Positions 40,020-51,365 of a DNA stretch of 64,000 bases are shown here, piece after piece (the stretch's first letter is position 1; the number at the start of each line of letters is the position of its first letter). The stretch is from Pipra filicauda (taxonomy: Eukaryota > Chordata > Aves > Passeriformes > Pipridae): NCBI RefSeq assembly GCF_003945595.2, contig NW_024104403.1:124001-188000 (forward strand). The letters run 5' to 3'. The notes beneath the pieces were generated by a model. That model saw only the letters and a program-made list of their open reading frames with translations, did no database searches and had not been told where the DNA came from. A program made the position numbers and the translations under genes.

Positions 40020-41110
40020 TCTTCATTTCTACTCCCCTCTATTGTCCTACTATCTCTGAAGTGTCCCTTTTTTTTCTCTCCAGTTTCATCCCTGCCTCCA
40101 CTTCTGTGGTAGGAATTCACACAAGCCCTTTGCTGTACGTTTCACCACAGCACTCGTTGGCCCCAGACAGCTCTCCAGGGCTGTTTTCACCAAACTCTGG
40201 CCCCTTCTCACCTCTCGCTGTTTGTATTTTACCAATCTAGTCATTGCCTGGGCTTCTTTCCCACTTGTCTCTAGCCAACAGTGCCACAGACTTTTCTATG
40301 GCCACGCAATTCTTCCAGTTCAATGACATTTTTTCACCTTAAGATACCTCCTTCCTACCTTCTTTCCTTTCTCCTACGTGTATAATTTTTAATTTTCCTT
40401 CTGTTTCAGTCATGACTCCTAAGTCTTCTAGTCTCTACTTTTGCAACTCAGTTGACCACAACTCTAGATCCTTTTATATTTTACCTGCCATCACACTTTT
40501 CTCTATTTCCCCCTCCATTATTTTTCTTGATAAAAGAACTTTTGAGTACCCCAAATTAAAATTGTATTTCAACCTTTCAGTTCCATGATACTATACCTTT
40601 CCTTGCTCTCACTTTAATTTTACAATTTTTTTCTCCTTTTTTAAGTTGATCTCCTCTGTTTACCTCCATGGCTTTGTGTCCCGAGCATCATTTCTTTTGC
40701 ATTTCTCCTGAACTCTTTTGCATATTTACCTTCACAACACAAAAACGTTTTATTCTCTTCTACCTAAACAACAGTAAAAAAACCCTTTAATTTTATTTGG
40801 TTCCTTAATTACTTCATCTTTCAGTTCTCTTTTTACCTTAAGTTTATTCTCCACGCCAGTTACAACTGGTGTCCATCAACAAACACAGATGGCTCCTGCC
40901 CGAGTTCTCAGCTTCTGCATTCTCAAGCACTACAACATTCTTTACAAACTCAGTCTTGCTTTCCACACCCTTCTATCAAGATTGTTCTACTGCCTTGTTC
41001 TGAGCATATTATTCTTCTCTCTTCATTCTTCCATCTGCTATCCTGCCTCTAAATCATCAAACATGAATAAAAATAAATATGTTTACACCTCCTCATAGCC
41101 TAGCCCTATT
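40020..41110. other. 1.1-kb pyrimidine-rich, G-depleted block
   Basis: The plus strand is strongly biased to C and T. In sampled 60-base lines between 40321 and 40560, G counts are 4-5 while C counts are 13-20. The bias extends from about 40.02 to 41.10 kb and fades into an AAAT simple repeat. No known repeat family or coding frame was recognised. The 69-codon frame at 40889-41098 is low-complexity. It could be the minus strand of an old A/G-rich retroelement. Confidence 0.6.
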
Positions 41111-41125
41111 CCATCTATCAAAAGC

Positions 41126-41150
41126 AAAATAAATAAGTAAATAAATAATT
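41126..41150. repeat. AAAT-type simple repeat
   Basis: A short imperfect AAAT/AAGT array closes the pyrimidine-rich 40.0-41.1 kb block. Confidence 0.75.
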
Positions 41151-43937
41151 TAATAACAATGTTGCATGGAGGCACACTACCTCCAAGATTATGAGATTTG
41201 GATGTCTCATGTTAGAAACCTCAGTCAAAGTCAGTGTATCTAACATACATAGCTTCTCTCTAAGTTATGGTCACATTGCTGAAGTTACTGTTCATATGTT
41301 TTCGATAAACTTTCTTTCTTTGTATTAAAGGTTTGTATGCGATGCCCTTAAACTGAGTAATACTTTGTTTCATGACTCAGTCCATTGAGCTAATAACTTG
41401 CAAAGAAAAGTGGTATTTAATTGGAGCAAAGATGATACAACTTGCCCATAACAAAATTTGACTTTTAAATATTATTTTTAAATTTGTATTTGAAAGATCA
41501 CACATTTTTTTCCTCTTCTTTTGCTTTACTGCTTTTTAAAATATGTTGATCACATCTTATAGTCAAGGGTCAGAGGCTGTGTGACTTCATTAGACAAAAG
41601 AATACGTTTCATGGATTTTTCCAATATGCTTCTGTACATGTTGTGAGCAGAATAAGGAAACAGGTCACCAGCGAACTTCATTTCATGGTACATGACAACT
41701 GGCATGCAAACTGAATGTAATCTCAAACCGGTTTATCTTCTCACAACAGCCTTTAATCTTCAAATGCAAGATCATATTTTGTATACATCAATGGCTCAAT
41801 AACCCTTACAGTGTATGTAATGACAACTGACATTATATTAATTGATTTTTACAAAAGTACCTTAGAAATATGATTAAATAATTAGTAAATAATGATGTTC
41901 CTGACTGAAAGGTAATATATTATTTTACAAAACAATGAATCTATTATTTTAATCATTTCAAGTTGAATGAATGTTATTCTAGCAGGTACCATTCTACTCT
42001 GCTCCAGTCTTCAAAAGTATGCTTATTAATAGACTTTCTGTTTTCCACAGGAGTCCTCTGGATTACACGTCCAGTTTGGAATTGTTTTTGAAAGAGACCA
42101 TAGGCTTACAGAAATAAGAAACTCTACCACGCTTGTTCTAAGAACCTTATGTTGTTCTAATTGATTAATCTTAATTGCTTTTCCAATGACTAAACCTCTA
42201 GCTTCTTTCCTAAGTTTAGCTGGTCAAGACCTGAATTAAAAGTAGGAAGAAAGAAAAAAAAAGCTGCCTTAAGGCTGCTCCTTATATCATCATTGATTCA
42301 GTTGTCTAACATACTTGTGATGTCCTTATGTCAAAGGAGAACACATCAAAAGTTGTCTAGGCCAAAGGGATATATTCAAAGGAAAAAGTAAAAGAGGAAG
42401 AAAATAATGAGACCAGAGGAAATGAAACCAAATTAAGTAAGTGCTCAGAGATCAAGGCTGCTAAGAGAAATGGATAAAGCAAATGTTTACAAAGAGCTGA
42501 TAGCCTCATTGGATTTAAAACTATAAAATTGGTACAATGGGATTGAAGAATATAATTTGAAGCAAAACAAAAGTAGTTCTGTGAATTAAAAATAAGCTCC
42601 ACTAGTTCTTTCTTCTACTAATAAATATCTCTCTACTTTCTTATCCAATTCGAGTGGCACATCTGTCTGTTATGAACTGTGCAGCTCTATATGAAGTTGA
42701 ATGTCTTAACAGCAAATTCGGTTGCATAGTTTCAAATAATCTGCATGTGACCTTGAATGTACAGGTTTTGTGACATGGGCTGGAATTGGTCTGGATAAAA
42801 TTTGGCTATTATGAGATTGAAATTGCAGAGCTTCTCTCAGAAACAAGGTGAAACATTACACATGAATGGAGTAGCAAGGTCAAGGGGATGGAGTACTAAT
42901 ATATGCAGTGCCTGGTAAATGTGAATATTAAAGAGTAGTTGTCCCGAGCTATGGTTATGTTAAGTATGGAAATTTATCCTTGCATTTGGAAGATACTAAG
43001 ATGCCTAGAAGATGGATAAGTGTCATTTGGGAAGGGGCATGGAAGTAGGAACCTGGAACTTCTCTAGGATCATGAACCCAGTTATAAAGACACTGGATGT
43101 CTATCCAAAAATCAGGATAATAAGAGAGTCAGGATATGCCAGAAAGAATGTAGACATAATGCTGACCAGGTCCTCATCAGCTGTTTGCATCTGCCGGCTC
43201 ATCCTGCCTCTTGACTGCTGCTGCCTGTTCCTTCCACATTTATCATTCAACCCATCCCTTAGTTTGGGAACCATGGACAAGGAGCGTGTTGTCACTCCTC
43301 AGAAATACACCATGAATCTCACAGCGATTGATGGTGGGGTTTTTTATAAAGGTTCAGGATTGCTGGGACTGAGAACCACAGCCATCGCTATTTCCCAAGA
43401 ACCAGGACTGCTCAGGCAGCAAAGCATGCACAGGAAAGGGGCTGCACGGGGGGTAGAGTGGCCAGGACGAAGAATGGTGCATGGGGAAGGATGGATGAGA
43501 AAAGGGGGTCTCCAAGGGAATTTCCAGTGACAAGGGAGGACAAAGAACCCCCTCTGCTAGACTAGGTTGAGTGACCCAGTAACTCAGGGTCTCAGTGCCA
43601 AAAACTGACTGTGGCCTGTGAACACCAAAGGCACAGCAGCTGCCACACGCTGACAAAATAAGGAATCTTTTGTTCATTTCCTGAAGGAGTTAGAAGTTAG
43701 GGATAGATGCTTCTAGATGTGCAGTTGAAAAGTTTCTGATCTGTGAAGCAGCAAAAATTAATCTTTGAGGTACAGTAAGAGCTGTCATGCCTTCTACCAG
43801 CTCCTGATGCACTCACTGTTCTTTCCCAAGGATGGACACAAAAGCAGGTGCCCTTTTTTTTAAATTATGCTACATGAATTTTGATATTAAATAATTAGTT
43901 CACATTGATATGTGATTGCCTAGGTCTTCTCAGGAGG
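41151..43937. other. Intergenic, no gene seen
   Basis: AT-rich sequence without a recognisable feature. A 172-codon plus frame at 43012-43530 ends shortly before the CR1 at 43.9 kb. It has a Cys/Leu-rich stretch and a Gly/Arg-rich tail but no recognisable family, no repeat structure and no obvious splice context, so it is left uncalled. Confidence 0.6.
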
Positions 43938-44165
43938 AGCCTTAGATTAAATGTCAAGAAGAAATTCTTCACTGTAAGGGTGGGAGCACAGGACCAGGTT
44001 GCCCAGAGAAGCTGTGGATGCCCCATTCCTGGAAGTGTTCAAGGCCAGATTGTATAGGGCTCTGAGCAACCTGATCTAGCGGGCATCCCTGCCCATGGCA
44101 AGAGAGTTGAAACTGGATGATTTTTAAGGTCCCTTCCACCCCAAACCATTCTATGATTCTGTGAT
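43938..44165 (+). repeat. CR1 LINE 3' UTR fragment
   Basis: Only the last 230 bases of a CR1 are present: TTAGATTAAATGTCAAGAAG, then GTTGCCCAGAGAAGCTGTGG, then CCTGCCCATGGCA, and the end CATTCTATGATTCTGTGAT. It is a short 5'-truncated insertion, which is normal for CR1. The 82-codon antisense frame over it is not a gene. Confidence 0.92.
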
Positions 44166-47100
44166 CACTGCCTGATGTTTTCTGGGCTGATATTTGGAAA
44201 TATCTTTTGATAGACAAACCTGTCCCTACCTGTCACATTATGCTTTTTTAAAATAATAAATTCTGGTTGCATATAATCAAATAATTAAATTTCTGCTTGA
44301 TTTCTCCAGACTTTAAAGAACATGCCTGTGCATTTTTAATATGACCTTATTAATGGAAAAAAATGACTGCTCAGTGCATTATTTTTTTTTTTACTCTCTC
44401 AGCTTTTAGTCAAGCATTGGGCTTCTGAAGTGACACTTCAGGCAGCTTTTGTGAAATAGTTCAATAAAACCTTGAGATTAATTAGTTTAAAAGTGCTGGA
44501 ACTGACAAACTCTAACCTCTCCCTCTTAAAACTGGTGAACCTACGATTGCTAAGCCTATCTCTAACATGTTTAATATGTTCCTTTCTTTTTATATGGTTT
44601 CTACGTAGAAATGCATTGGAATTTGTCACCTGTGCTGAAATGGTACTGACAAAATGATTACTGGGTTTTTTTCTTGTTCTACCCCTCCCCTCCAAATAGG
44701 ACCCACTTTTAGGTGAATAAGCTTGTGAGCAAAAATGAACATTGGAGAACTGTGTCCATGGAAATACCAAAGTCAGTTCTGTCATCCATGATTTTATTTC
44801 TACAGTCCTAGCTCCGATTATAGAAAAGTTAATCTGGAAAAAAGCCACTGAATGGCTTGGCTCTGTGACTCTTGCCTTCCCCATTCCCACTGCTTGTTCT
44901 TAGAGAGCTCTCCTATCCCACTTTGTGTTTAACAAGCAAAGCTCAGCAAAGGAGAGAAATACTTGGTCGTCAGAGCTGAGAAAGCCAGCGTGAGGCTCTG
45001 GAGGAGGGTTGTGGAGTGTCTGGGTGGTTGCTGCTTCCAGTCCCCACTGTCACTCCAGGGGAGAAGGAGTGTGGGCTGGAACGTGGCTGTCCTGCACAGC
45101 TGGTAGGGCACAGCTCTGGCTAGAGGTCCCTCATGTCTCCTACCCAGATGTGGCTGCAGAGGGAATGAAGGAAACCCCATGTTGGATGCTACAACTCTTT
45201 ATGCTTGAAAAGTGCCATGAGTGAAGCTGGTAAGATTGCTCTTTTAAACACAGAGGCTCTCCTTCCAGGCAGGGAGTGCCTGGAAATGCTGCCACCCCTC
45301 AGGCTTGTCTTCACTGGGAAAATTCTGAAACCTCTTTCCTTAGCTCCCCATCATCTCCCAGCATGTTTCACAAATCCTGCTCTGTAAGGGCTTCCTCCAC
45401 CTCCACTGGGGTAGAGAGGGCACTTCTATCGCAGGAACTCTGCAGCCACCACCAGCCTTTAAGCCTCCTCAACATCCTCCCCCTTTGCCAGTGGTTCCCT
45501 CCAGATGCTCAGTATCTAGCTCTGCCATCTTACTGATCCTTCTCCTGGCTGCCAGGGGATCATCTTCTGTGAGGGGGAATTATAGGGCCAAGGGGAGGTT
45601 AGAGAGCACAGGAGTGAGGAGTGTAAAACCACCAAATATGGGGTTGCATGGCAGGAGGACAGAGGAAAGCCTTGGGGCTGTGCCAGAGGTTTTGGCATGG
45701 CAGAAGTGCAGGAGCCCTCAGTGACCAGACTTGTGGAAAGCTAAAGCAGGAGTGTAATGCTGGGGGAACAGCAGCACAGAGTTCAGTAACAGTCAAATAT
45801 TAACTCACAGTGAGGCACTGCTAATATTCCTCAAGGGGATTTTCACTTCAGGCAAGGTAGTTCATTCAACATTTACCTTGAAAGAGATGTAAGAAGGTCT
45901 GAGAATGAGCCTCAGGAACACTGTTCCCTTCAGCCCTTTAGAAAGCCCGCTTAATATTCCGAAAAGCCACCCTAATCCTATCAGCAGTAATGCTGGAGAG
46001 ACAGTAAGCCAGCTCTTCCCAGTACAGCAGAAATAACACTGCAGTGCACGGAATAATTCTGGTTTGACCTGAACTTCTGTTCCATTACATGTTAGTCATT
46101 TTTTGCTACACATTTCTAAACTTCAAGTGTCTTCTAAGTCGGTGGTGGTTTTACCCAGTACAGCACTGTTTGGGGACTGGGTCCATGTTAGCTGAGATGG
46201 ATCCACCAACCAGAGGCCAGTGCTGGTGATTTGGATGTCAATACATTGATTTAAGCTGTTTGTTGTGTTCACGCTCTGTGTAATTAATGTAGATGGAGAA
46301 ATTCATGTCCCTTCTGAGCACCATCCACAGCCATCACATTAGTCTGTGAACACAGAGGTGTCAAGTGGACACACACCAGCTGTCATGGGCATATAGGCTG
46401 CATTTAACGAGGTGTGTAGCAACTTGCTAACTTCTTCAGTCAGCAGAAGTGCAGCAGGCCTTTCATATCTTGATATTGGCTTAAAATCCTCAGTAAGATG
46501 TCACTGTAATGGTGATCTCCCTAAACTGATAATTGTCCCTCCTGAATTTTGAAGAAAAAGGGATGTCTCCCCTGTCCACACCAGTAAAAATTTTGATAAT
46601 CAAGGTAACAAAACCTGCAGTCCTTTTACCCCTTCCTGCCCAAGCCCTTTATACCGGCAGCTGGTTACATCCGCAGCAGGTCCTATCTCCGAGAGAAATC
46701 TATGGTAAGAAGAAGCTGAGGGGAGGAATAGTCCTAAATAACTCCCCATTGCTTCAGCCTTTGAAAGGACAGTAGAAGGGGAATGAAATGAACTTTGGGG
46801 TGCTCCATCAACCCCACCAGTGCTGGGAGGTCCTAGGGTACTCCTGCCCTGCAACAGCTTCCCCGAGGTGAAATAGGAGCAATATGCCTGGCTGGAGTCA
46901 GTGTTATAGAACCTCATTTATTTCAGTTCTAGATGCTTATCTTTTTGCCTTCATCCGAACGCAGCAATCAGAGCATGAAATGCTCACTGTCATATTCAGC
47001 ACAAAGCCCAGCCTGCACTTTAAATCTCTCTCTCTTCCCCTCAGTGCTTCTTGGTATGGACAAGAAATCAGAGTCGACAAAGGAGTTAACCCCAAATGCA

Positions 47101-50100
47101 AGACTTACAGGTTCCAACAAATTTGAAAAACTCTTTTTCCTTCTCTTTTCTCCCTCTGGCAAGGATTTTTCTTGTCACACTGCACATCCAGCCTTCCTGG
47201 AGTCCACAGGTAATGTTCATCTGCCACAGTGATGGGCTCAGACTCTTGGGGGCACAGTCACACTATCTATAAACAAAAAAATTCCTAGCTGCTATAATCA
47301 TGTTTTCAGCAATGAGTAATATGTTCTGAAAAAAATGCCTAAGGAAGCTGCTAGAGTATGGTGAAGGTGGCTATAAACTATTCTTCTGAGATCAGTTGGT
47401 CAAAATATCAACCAAACAGTTACTAAAATATTCCTTACAATTTTCTTTGCCTTCTTAAGTGATCTTAGTCATACAAAAATAACCACACTGTTAGGAAGTA
47501 TTGTGAGGGAAGAATTCAAACTCTCCTCTCCAACACACACTCCACTGGGACTCCATTACAATTTTGACAAGCTTGTGTCAAGAAATTATATGCCTCTGAC
47601 TAAAAATTAGTTATTTAAGAGAGCTACTAAAAAATTGGGATCTCTCTCTTTAAACATTTGACCCTGAGGCAGAAGAGGAGGGGAAGGAGAGAGAAGGAGA
47701 GAGAATATCATAATCTCTTTAGATAACAACCTGACTCATGGTAATAGTAACCTAATTGCTATCCAAGTGCTTTCAGCAGGAAACAAGCATACATAGAGGG
47801 GCACCTGTGCAGAGGAAGATTAGTTTTAAATGGAAGACGGACAGAGATATAAATGCATTTTCATCTGAGTATAGCGGAAAGTAAGAAAAAGTTGTTTGTT
47901 TATGTAAAAACTGCCTTAAGTCCAGGACCTGCTTCATATAATGGGATGTGGCTGGTATGTAATTCATGTGAGAAACAGGTACACTACAGGGCTCAGAATG
48001 AAATGGGCATTTGTATTTAAGTAGGGAAAAGAAAATAACCACATGTGGGGAAAAAGTGTTTGATGCTCTCTGTCCAAAATAAATCAGCTGCAATGATTAT
48101 GACCCTTCTATGAATAAAATTCATAATGTCAGTCTGGTAATACAAAATACGACCTTTACTTGAAAGTCAGTGTGACTGTAGTAAGTGATTTGCTTGGAAG
48201 AAAGCTGCATGAGAAAGGAATGGTCTGTAGTTGGTTGATAAGTATCAAACATGCCCTTTATATGCATGAGCCATGCTTTTGTACGTTTATGATTTGTTGT
48301 TCTTCTCTACTGCTCCGTTCTCTGAGCACTTGAGCCCCCAGCTCTGGTTGCAGCCCCCCTGACACAGCAGCTGTTGGGCCCAGCAAGCAAGAAGAGGTCT
48401 GGGCAGAGCTCTCAGCCTCTGTTCTCCAGCTGCCCTCGCTACTTCCTACAGCAGTTCTGAGAATGGGGCCGTGGTGACCAGGTGCTACCCACAGGTCTTG
48501 CGGGGAAATGAAGATCTGTATTTCTGAGTAAGAGATGATAAAAAGGTGCTTTGTTTGCACAGGACACGGTCTGTGGAGCGGGGAGAGTTGAGTATAAGAA
48601 TCGATTATGTTCTCTGATGAAGGAGTCAGGCCTTTCAGCAAGGGTATTGATTTATGCATTCAACTCTGCAAGTTGCTTTCCAGTACATCTTTTGCTACTA
48701 AAACTCGGTGATGTGAATGTCAATAGGCATGAACAAAAGCCCCACGTTTTGAAAAGCCTGGATATGTATCTGTAGGACATAAAAACTATTACATTTCTTT
48801 ACTTTTGCTGTCCTTTGCAAGACATTTTCATAGATTGCTGGTAATAGATTTTGCATGCAGTACCCCTGTCTGTGTCTATGCTTTACCATGAATGCTATTT
48901 TGTCTTAAAAATAACCTTTTTTTTCCTATTTGTAAATAGCATTTGATCACAGTCCAGAAATATTTTATGCCAGAAATTATCTATCTTGAATTGCTGAATA
49001 ATAGTATTTTCGTAGGCTGCTATGGCAAGAGATGTACACTCTCTGGGTTCAAGCATCGAAGGTTCTTATGGCAACTGTTTTTTGGATACCTTCACAACTA
49101 GGAAACCATGCTAAGCCATCCCAGTAATCTCTGGAAAGACAGCAGAATAGAATAAACTGACATGTTTACCATCTTATATTTGTTTTTAAAATATACATAA
49201 AAGCATGCCTTACAGAAAAAAAAAAAAAAAAAAAGAAAAAAAATATGCACAAAGGCCAAAACAACACTGTGGAAAAAAAGGAAACAATAACATGAGAACA
49301 TTTTATGAATATTTAGTATAAATTAGTATTTTGTTATACTCATACTTAAACTTCAACCAGTGATGGATTGGCATTGTCAATATGTTATACATCATACCGA
49401 CTCAGAATAGGTACCAATCCTTGCCACAGGGCATCTCTGGGTACTGGGTTTTTTCTTCTTTTTTAAGACTTGGTGAAATTTTACAAAATAAGACCTCCTA
49501 TTATAGATTCATCAGGTTCAAATGACCTTGACCTATAATACACAGCAGTAATCCTAACGAAATAAATGGTCAGCCATGCTGTTAAACACCCCATTTCAGC
49601 TTCCCTTCTGCATTCCAAGGTGCCGTTTGCATTAATCCAACAGACTTTATTATCACCACTGTCCCCACACGACCCTTCCACAGCTGCAAGTCTGTAAGTA
49701 GCTAGTGAAGGTGGTGTCTGCCTGTGATCACAGATCTCCAGTGTTCATTGTCAGGTTTCAGGTCAGTGCAAACCATACATGTACACTCCTGATGATGATT
49801 TCTGTTTGGAAACACAGCCTGTTTTAAAAAAACATAGCTTCAAAAAAAAGGGATGGTAATTCTTGAACAGGAAGACGTCAGTTAAATATTTAGGGTTAGC
49901 ATAGAAGAAACCATAAAGTGTCTATCCCTTAATATCTTCAAGAACAAATTATAAAAACTTCTGTGAGGGATGTCATAAGTAATGACATTTGGGGGAGGGA
50001 GATGAATTAAATGACATCCTAAATTCTGTATTTCTGTGGCTCTGTCATCACTGTGCTTGCCCTTACTTGAGTGCAAGCCTTCACAAGCAGAGACCCAGGG

Positions 50101-50307
50101 GTAGATTAGCAGATGCCAGAGAGAGGAGGTTTGAAATGATATATCAAGCATGTAGGGAAGAAAACAAACACCTGAGCACCTGGAAGAGTGTCATATGCTC
50201 TTAGTCATTTTTCCATGAAATCTTTTTAATGTCTGAGGGTTACTCATGAACTTTTTATAAAAAAATAGTCATCTGGTCCACAATAGAGACTGCACAGTAC
50301 AGACAGT
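44166..50307. other. Intergenic 3' of TASL, no gene seen
   Basis: This lies downstream of TASL relative to its transcription. GC-richer patches occur at 44.98-45.75 kb and 48.29-48.52 kb. The 150-codon (44438-44890) and 133-codon (48258-48659) minus frames have no recognisable domains. A distal TASL 3' UTR could extend into the right part, but nothing in the sequence proves it. Confidence 0.6.
49216..49243. repeat. A19-G-A8 tract
   Basis: Nineteen adenines, one guanine and eight adenines form a near-homopolymer. It lies about 1.1 kb beyond the candidate TASL poly(A) site and is not obviously linked to it. Confidence 0.9.
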
Positions 50308-50317
50308 TTTATTTATT
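50308..50317 (-). terminator. TASL: Candidate TASL polyadenylation signal (two overlapping AATAAA)
   Basis: On the minus strand the segment reads AATAAATAAA, giving two overlapping canonical AATAAA hexamers about 130 bases downstream of the TASL stop codon. They would end a short 3' UTR. The surroundings are AT-rich, so such hexamers also occur by chance, and a longer 3' UTR using a more distal signal is possible. Confidence 0.35.
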
Positions 50318-50448
50318 TAATACGTACTGGAAGGTTTAATTTAAGTCATAGATGGTAAATGTGTTTTTATGAAGCAGAAAAGTGTCTTGAGAAACTAGAA
50401 ATTGACTCTGCAGGACATAAAAACTTTCTAACGTCAGCCATTCAAACA

Positions 50449-51327
50449 CTAAGGGTTAATGTGGCTATATTGGGAAATATGCAGAGTAGGTGTGCTCATT
50501 TCTGAGGATATCTTCTCACTGGCTATTTGTAGGAAGCGGCTGATAACAATGTCTTTGGCCTTCATGGTCTCCATATTCCTTTCCCGTGATATCTGCATGC
50601 TGATTTGATCCACATTAGCCATGATAAGCTCCGAGGCCAGGATCTGAGTGGGGGATGCCCTGTTTGCTGTGCTATCCATGATGTACTGCTTGTACAGTTC
50701 CACCAGCTTCTGCTCAAGGTAGTCGTTCAGGGCTGAGTCAGAGAGGGGCTGCTGGTGTGGCCCCAAGCTCGCCAGTCTCCAGCACGAGGAGTAGCCTTGG
50801 CCCGGCTTTCGGACGGTGTCGCTGGAGGGGGGGACCCTCACGGACTCCAAGGCGGGAGGAATCTCTGAGGACTCCAAGAAGGGGCCTATGCCACTGTCAC
50901 AAGCAAAATCTGTCGTGACTGAGCTGATGGGCACCACGTAGTCCCCAGCTATATGCAAATCGTTGTAATTCTTGCAAATGCTTTTGCAGGAAGGTGGAAC
51001 CAGGTAGGTGACTTTTTTCGTCAGCCCTTCGCAGGCACGTGTAGCTGGAGATGGCTGCCCTGTGGGCCCAGGGTGATGTGCAGGTTGTGGGAGATTATCC
51101 TTCTGCCTTCTGCTGTGCTTGCTACCTCTAGAGCAGACTGAGGAAATGCACTTGCCAGCAGATCTGCATCTCTGAAGGAAGCTTTTTCCTTGTGTTTCAT
51201 CCGTGGGAGAATAATTAATGGATCTCATTTCATATACCACTTCATCAGCTGAAGTCTTACTGTAGAGCTCAGGGTTCAGGTCTCCACAAAGGTAGGTGAT
51301 TCTGTAAAGATAACCTTCTGACAGCAT
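50449..51327 (-). CDS. TASL: TASL (CXorf21), TLR adaptor interacting with SLC15A4 on the lysosome
   Basis: This is one uninterrupted 292-codon frame, close to the roughly 301 residues of human TASL. From family knowledge, TASL binds the endolysosomal transporter SLC15A4 and, after TLR7/8/9 signalling, is phosphorylated on a pLxIS motif that recruits IRF5 for interferon and cytokine transcription. Visible in the sequence: N-terminus MLSEGYL (residues 1-7, the SLC15A4-binding end), a variable Ser/Pro-rich part (about 40-105), a conserved centre with SCKSICKNYNDL (113-124) and SSVTTDF (135-141), a second variable part (142-195), and a conserved C-terminal region with YLEQKLVELYKQYIMDS (203-219) and SPTQILASELIM (225-236). 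The pLxIS motif TLHIS spans 281-285, with Ser285 as the expected phosphosite. There is no signal peptide or membrane segment, as expected for a peripheral adaptor. The start is the human-like MLSEGYL methionine, with A at -3. The frame is GC-richer than its surroundings. No frameshift or premature stop is seen, so it looks functional. The identification is by recalled similarity. Confidence 0.96.
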   Translation of the reverse strand: MLSEGYLYRITYLCGDLNPELYSKTSADEVVYEMRSINYSPTDETQGKSFLQRCRSAGKCISSVCSRGSKHSRRQKDNLPQPAHHPGPTGQPSPATRACEGLTKKVTYLVPPSCKSICKNYNDLHIAGDYVVPISSVTTDFACDSGIGPFLESSEIPPALESVRVPPSSDTVRKPGQGYSSCWRLASLGPHQQPLSDSALNDYLEQKLVELYKQYIMDSTANRASPTQILASELIMANVDQISMQISRERNMETMKAKDIVISRFLQIASEKISSEMSTPTLHISQYSHINP

Positions 51328-51365
51328 CCTCCTCCAAAGTCAAGGAATCACCAGCAGACAGAAAA
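51328..51365 (-). promoter_or_regulatory. TASL: Candidate splice acceptor and 5' leader just upstream of TASL ATG
   Basis: Read on the minus strand, the bases before the ATG show a pyrimidine-rich run (CATTTTTCTGTCTGCTGG) followed by GGAGGAGG and then the start codon. AG dinucleotides at 51333-51332 and 51330-51329 could each serve as an acceptor, placing the coding exon start 1-4 bases upstream of ATG. In mammals the TASL coding sequence lies in a single terminal exon behind non-coding 5' exons, so an acceptor here is expected. Which AG is used, and where the upstream exons lie (above 51.4 kb), cannot be decided from the sequence. Confidence 0.4.

Noticed and set aside
43012..43530. 172-codon open frame on the plus strand
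   Set aside because: No family recognised, biased composition, no neighbouring exons. A chance frame is more likely.
44438..44890. 150-codon minus-strand frame
   Set aside because: No recognisable motif or domain. Overlaps an open plus frame, consistent with chance.
49510..49530. GGTTCAAATG resembling a tRNA T-arm word
   Set aside because: No acceptor, D-arm or anticodon stem can be placed around it.
50953..51141. 62-codon plus-strand frame inside TASL
   Set aside because: It is antisense to the TASL coding sequence and has no independent support.
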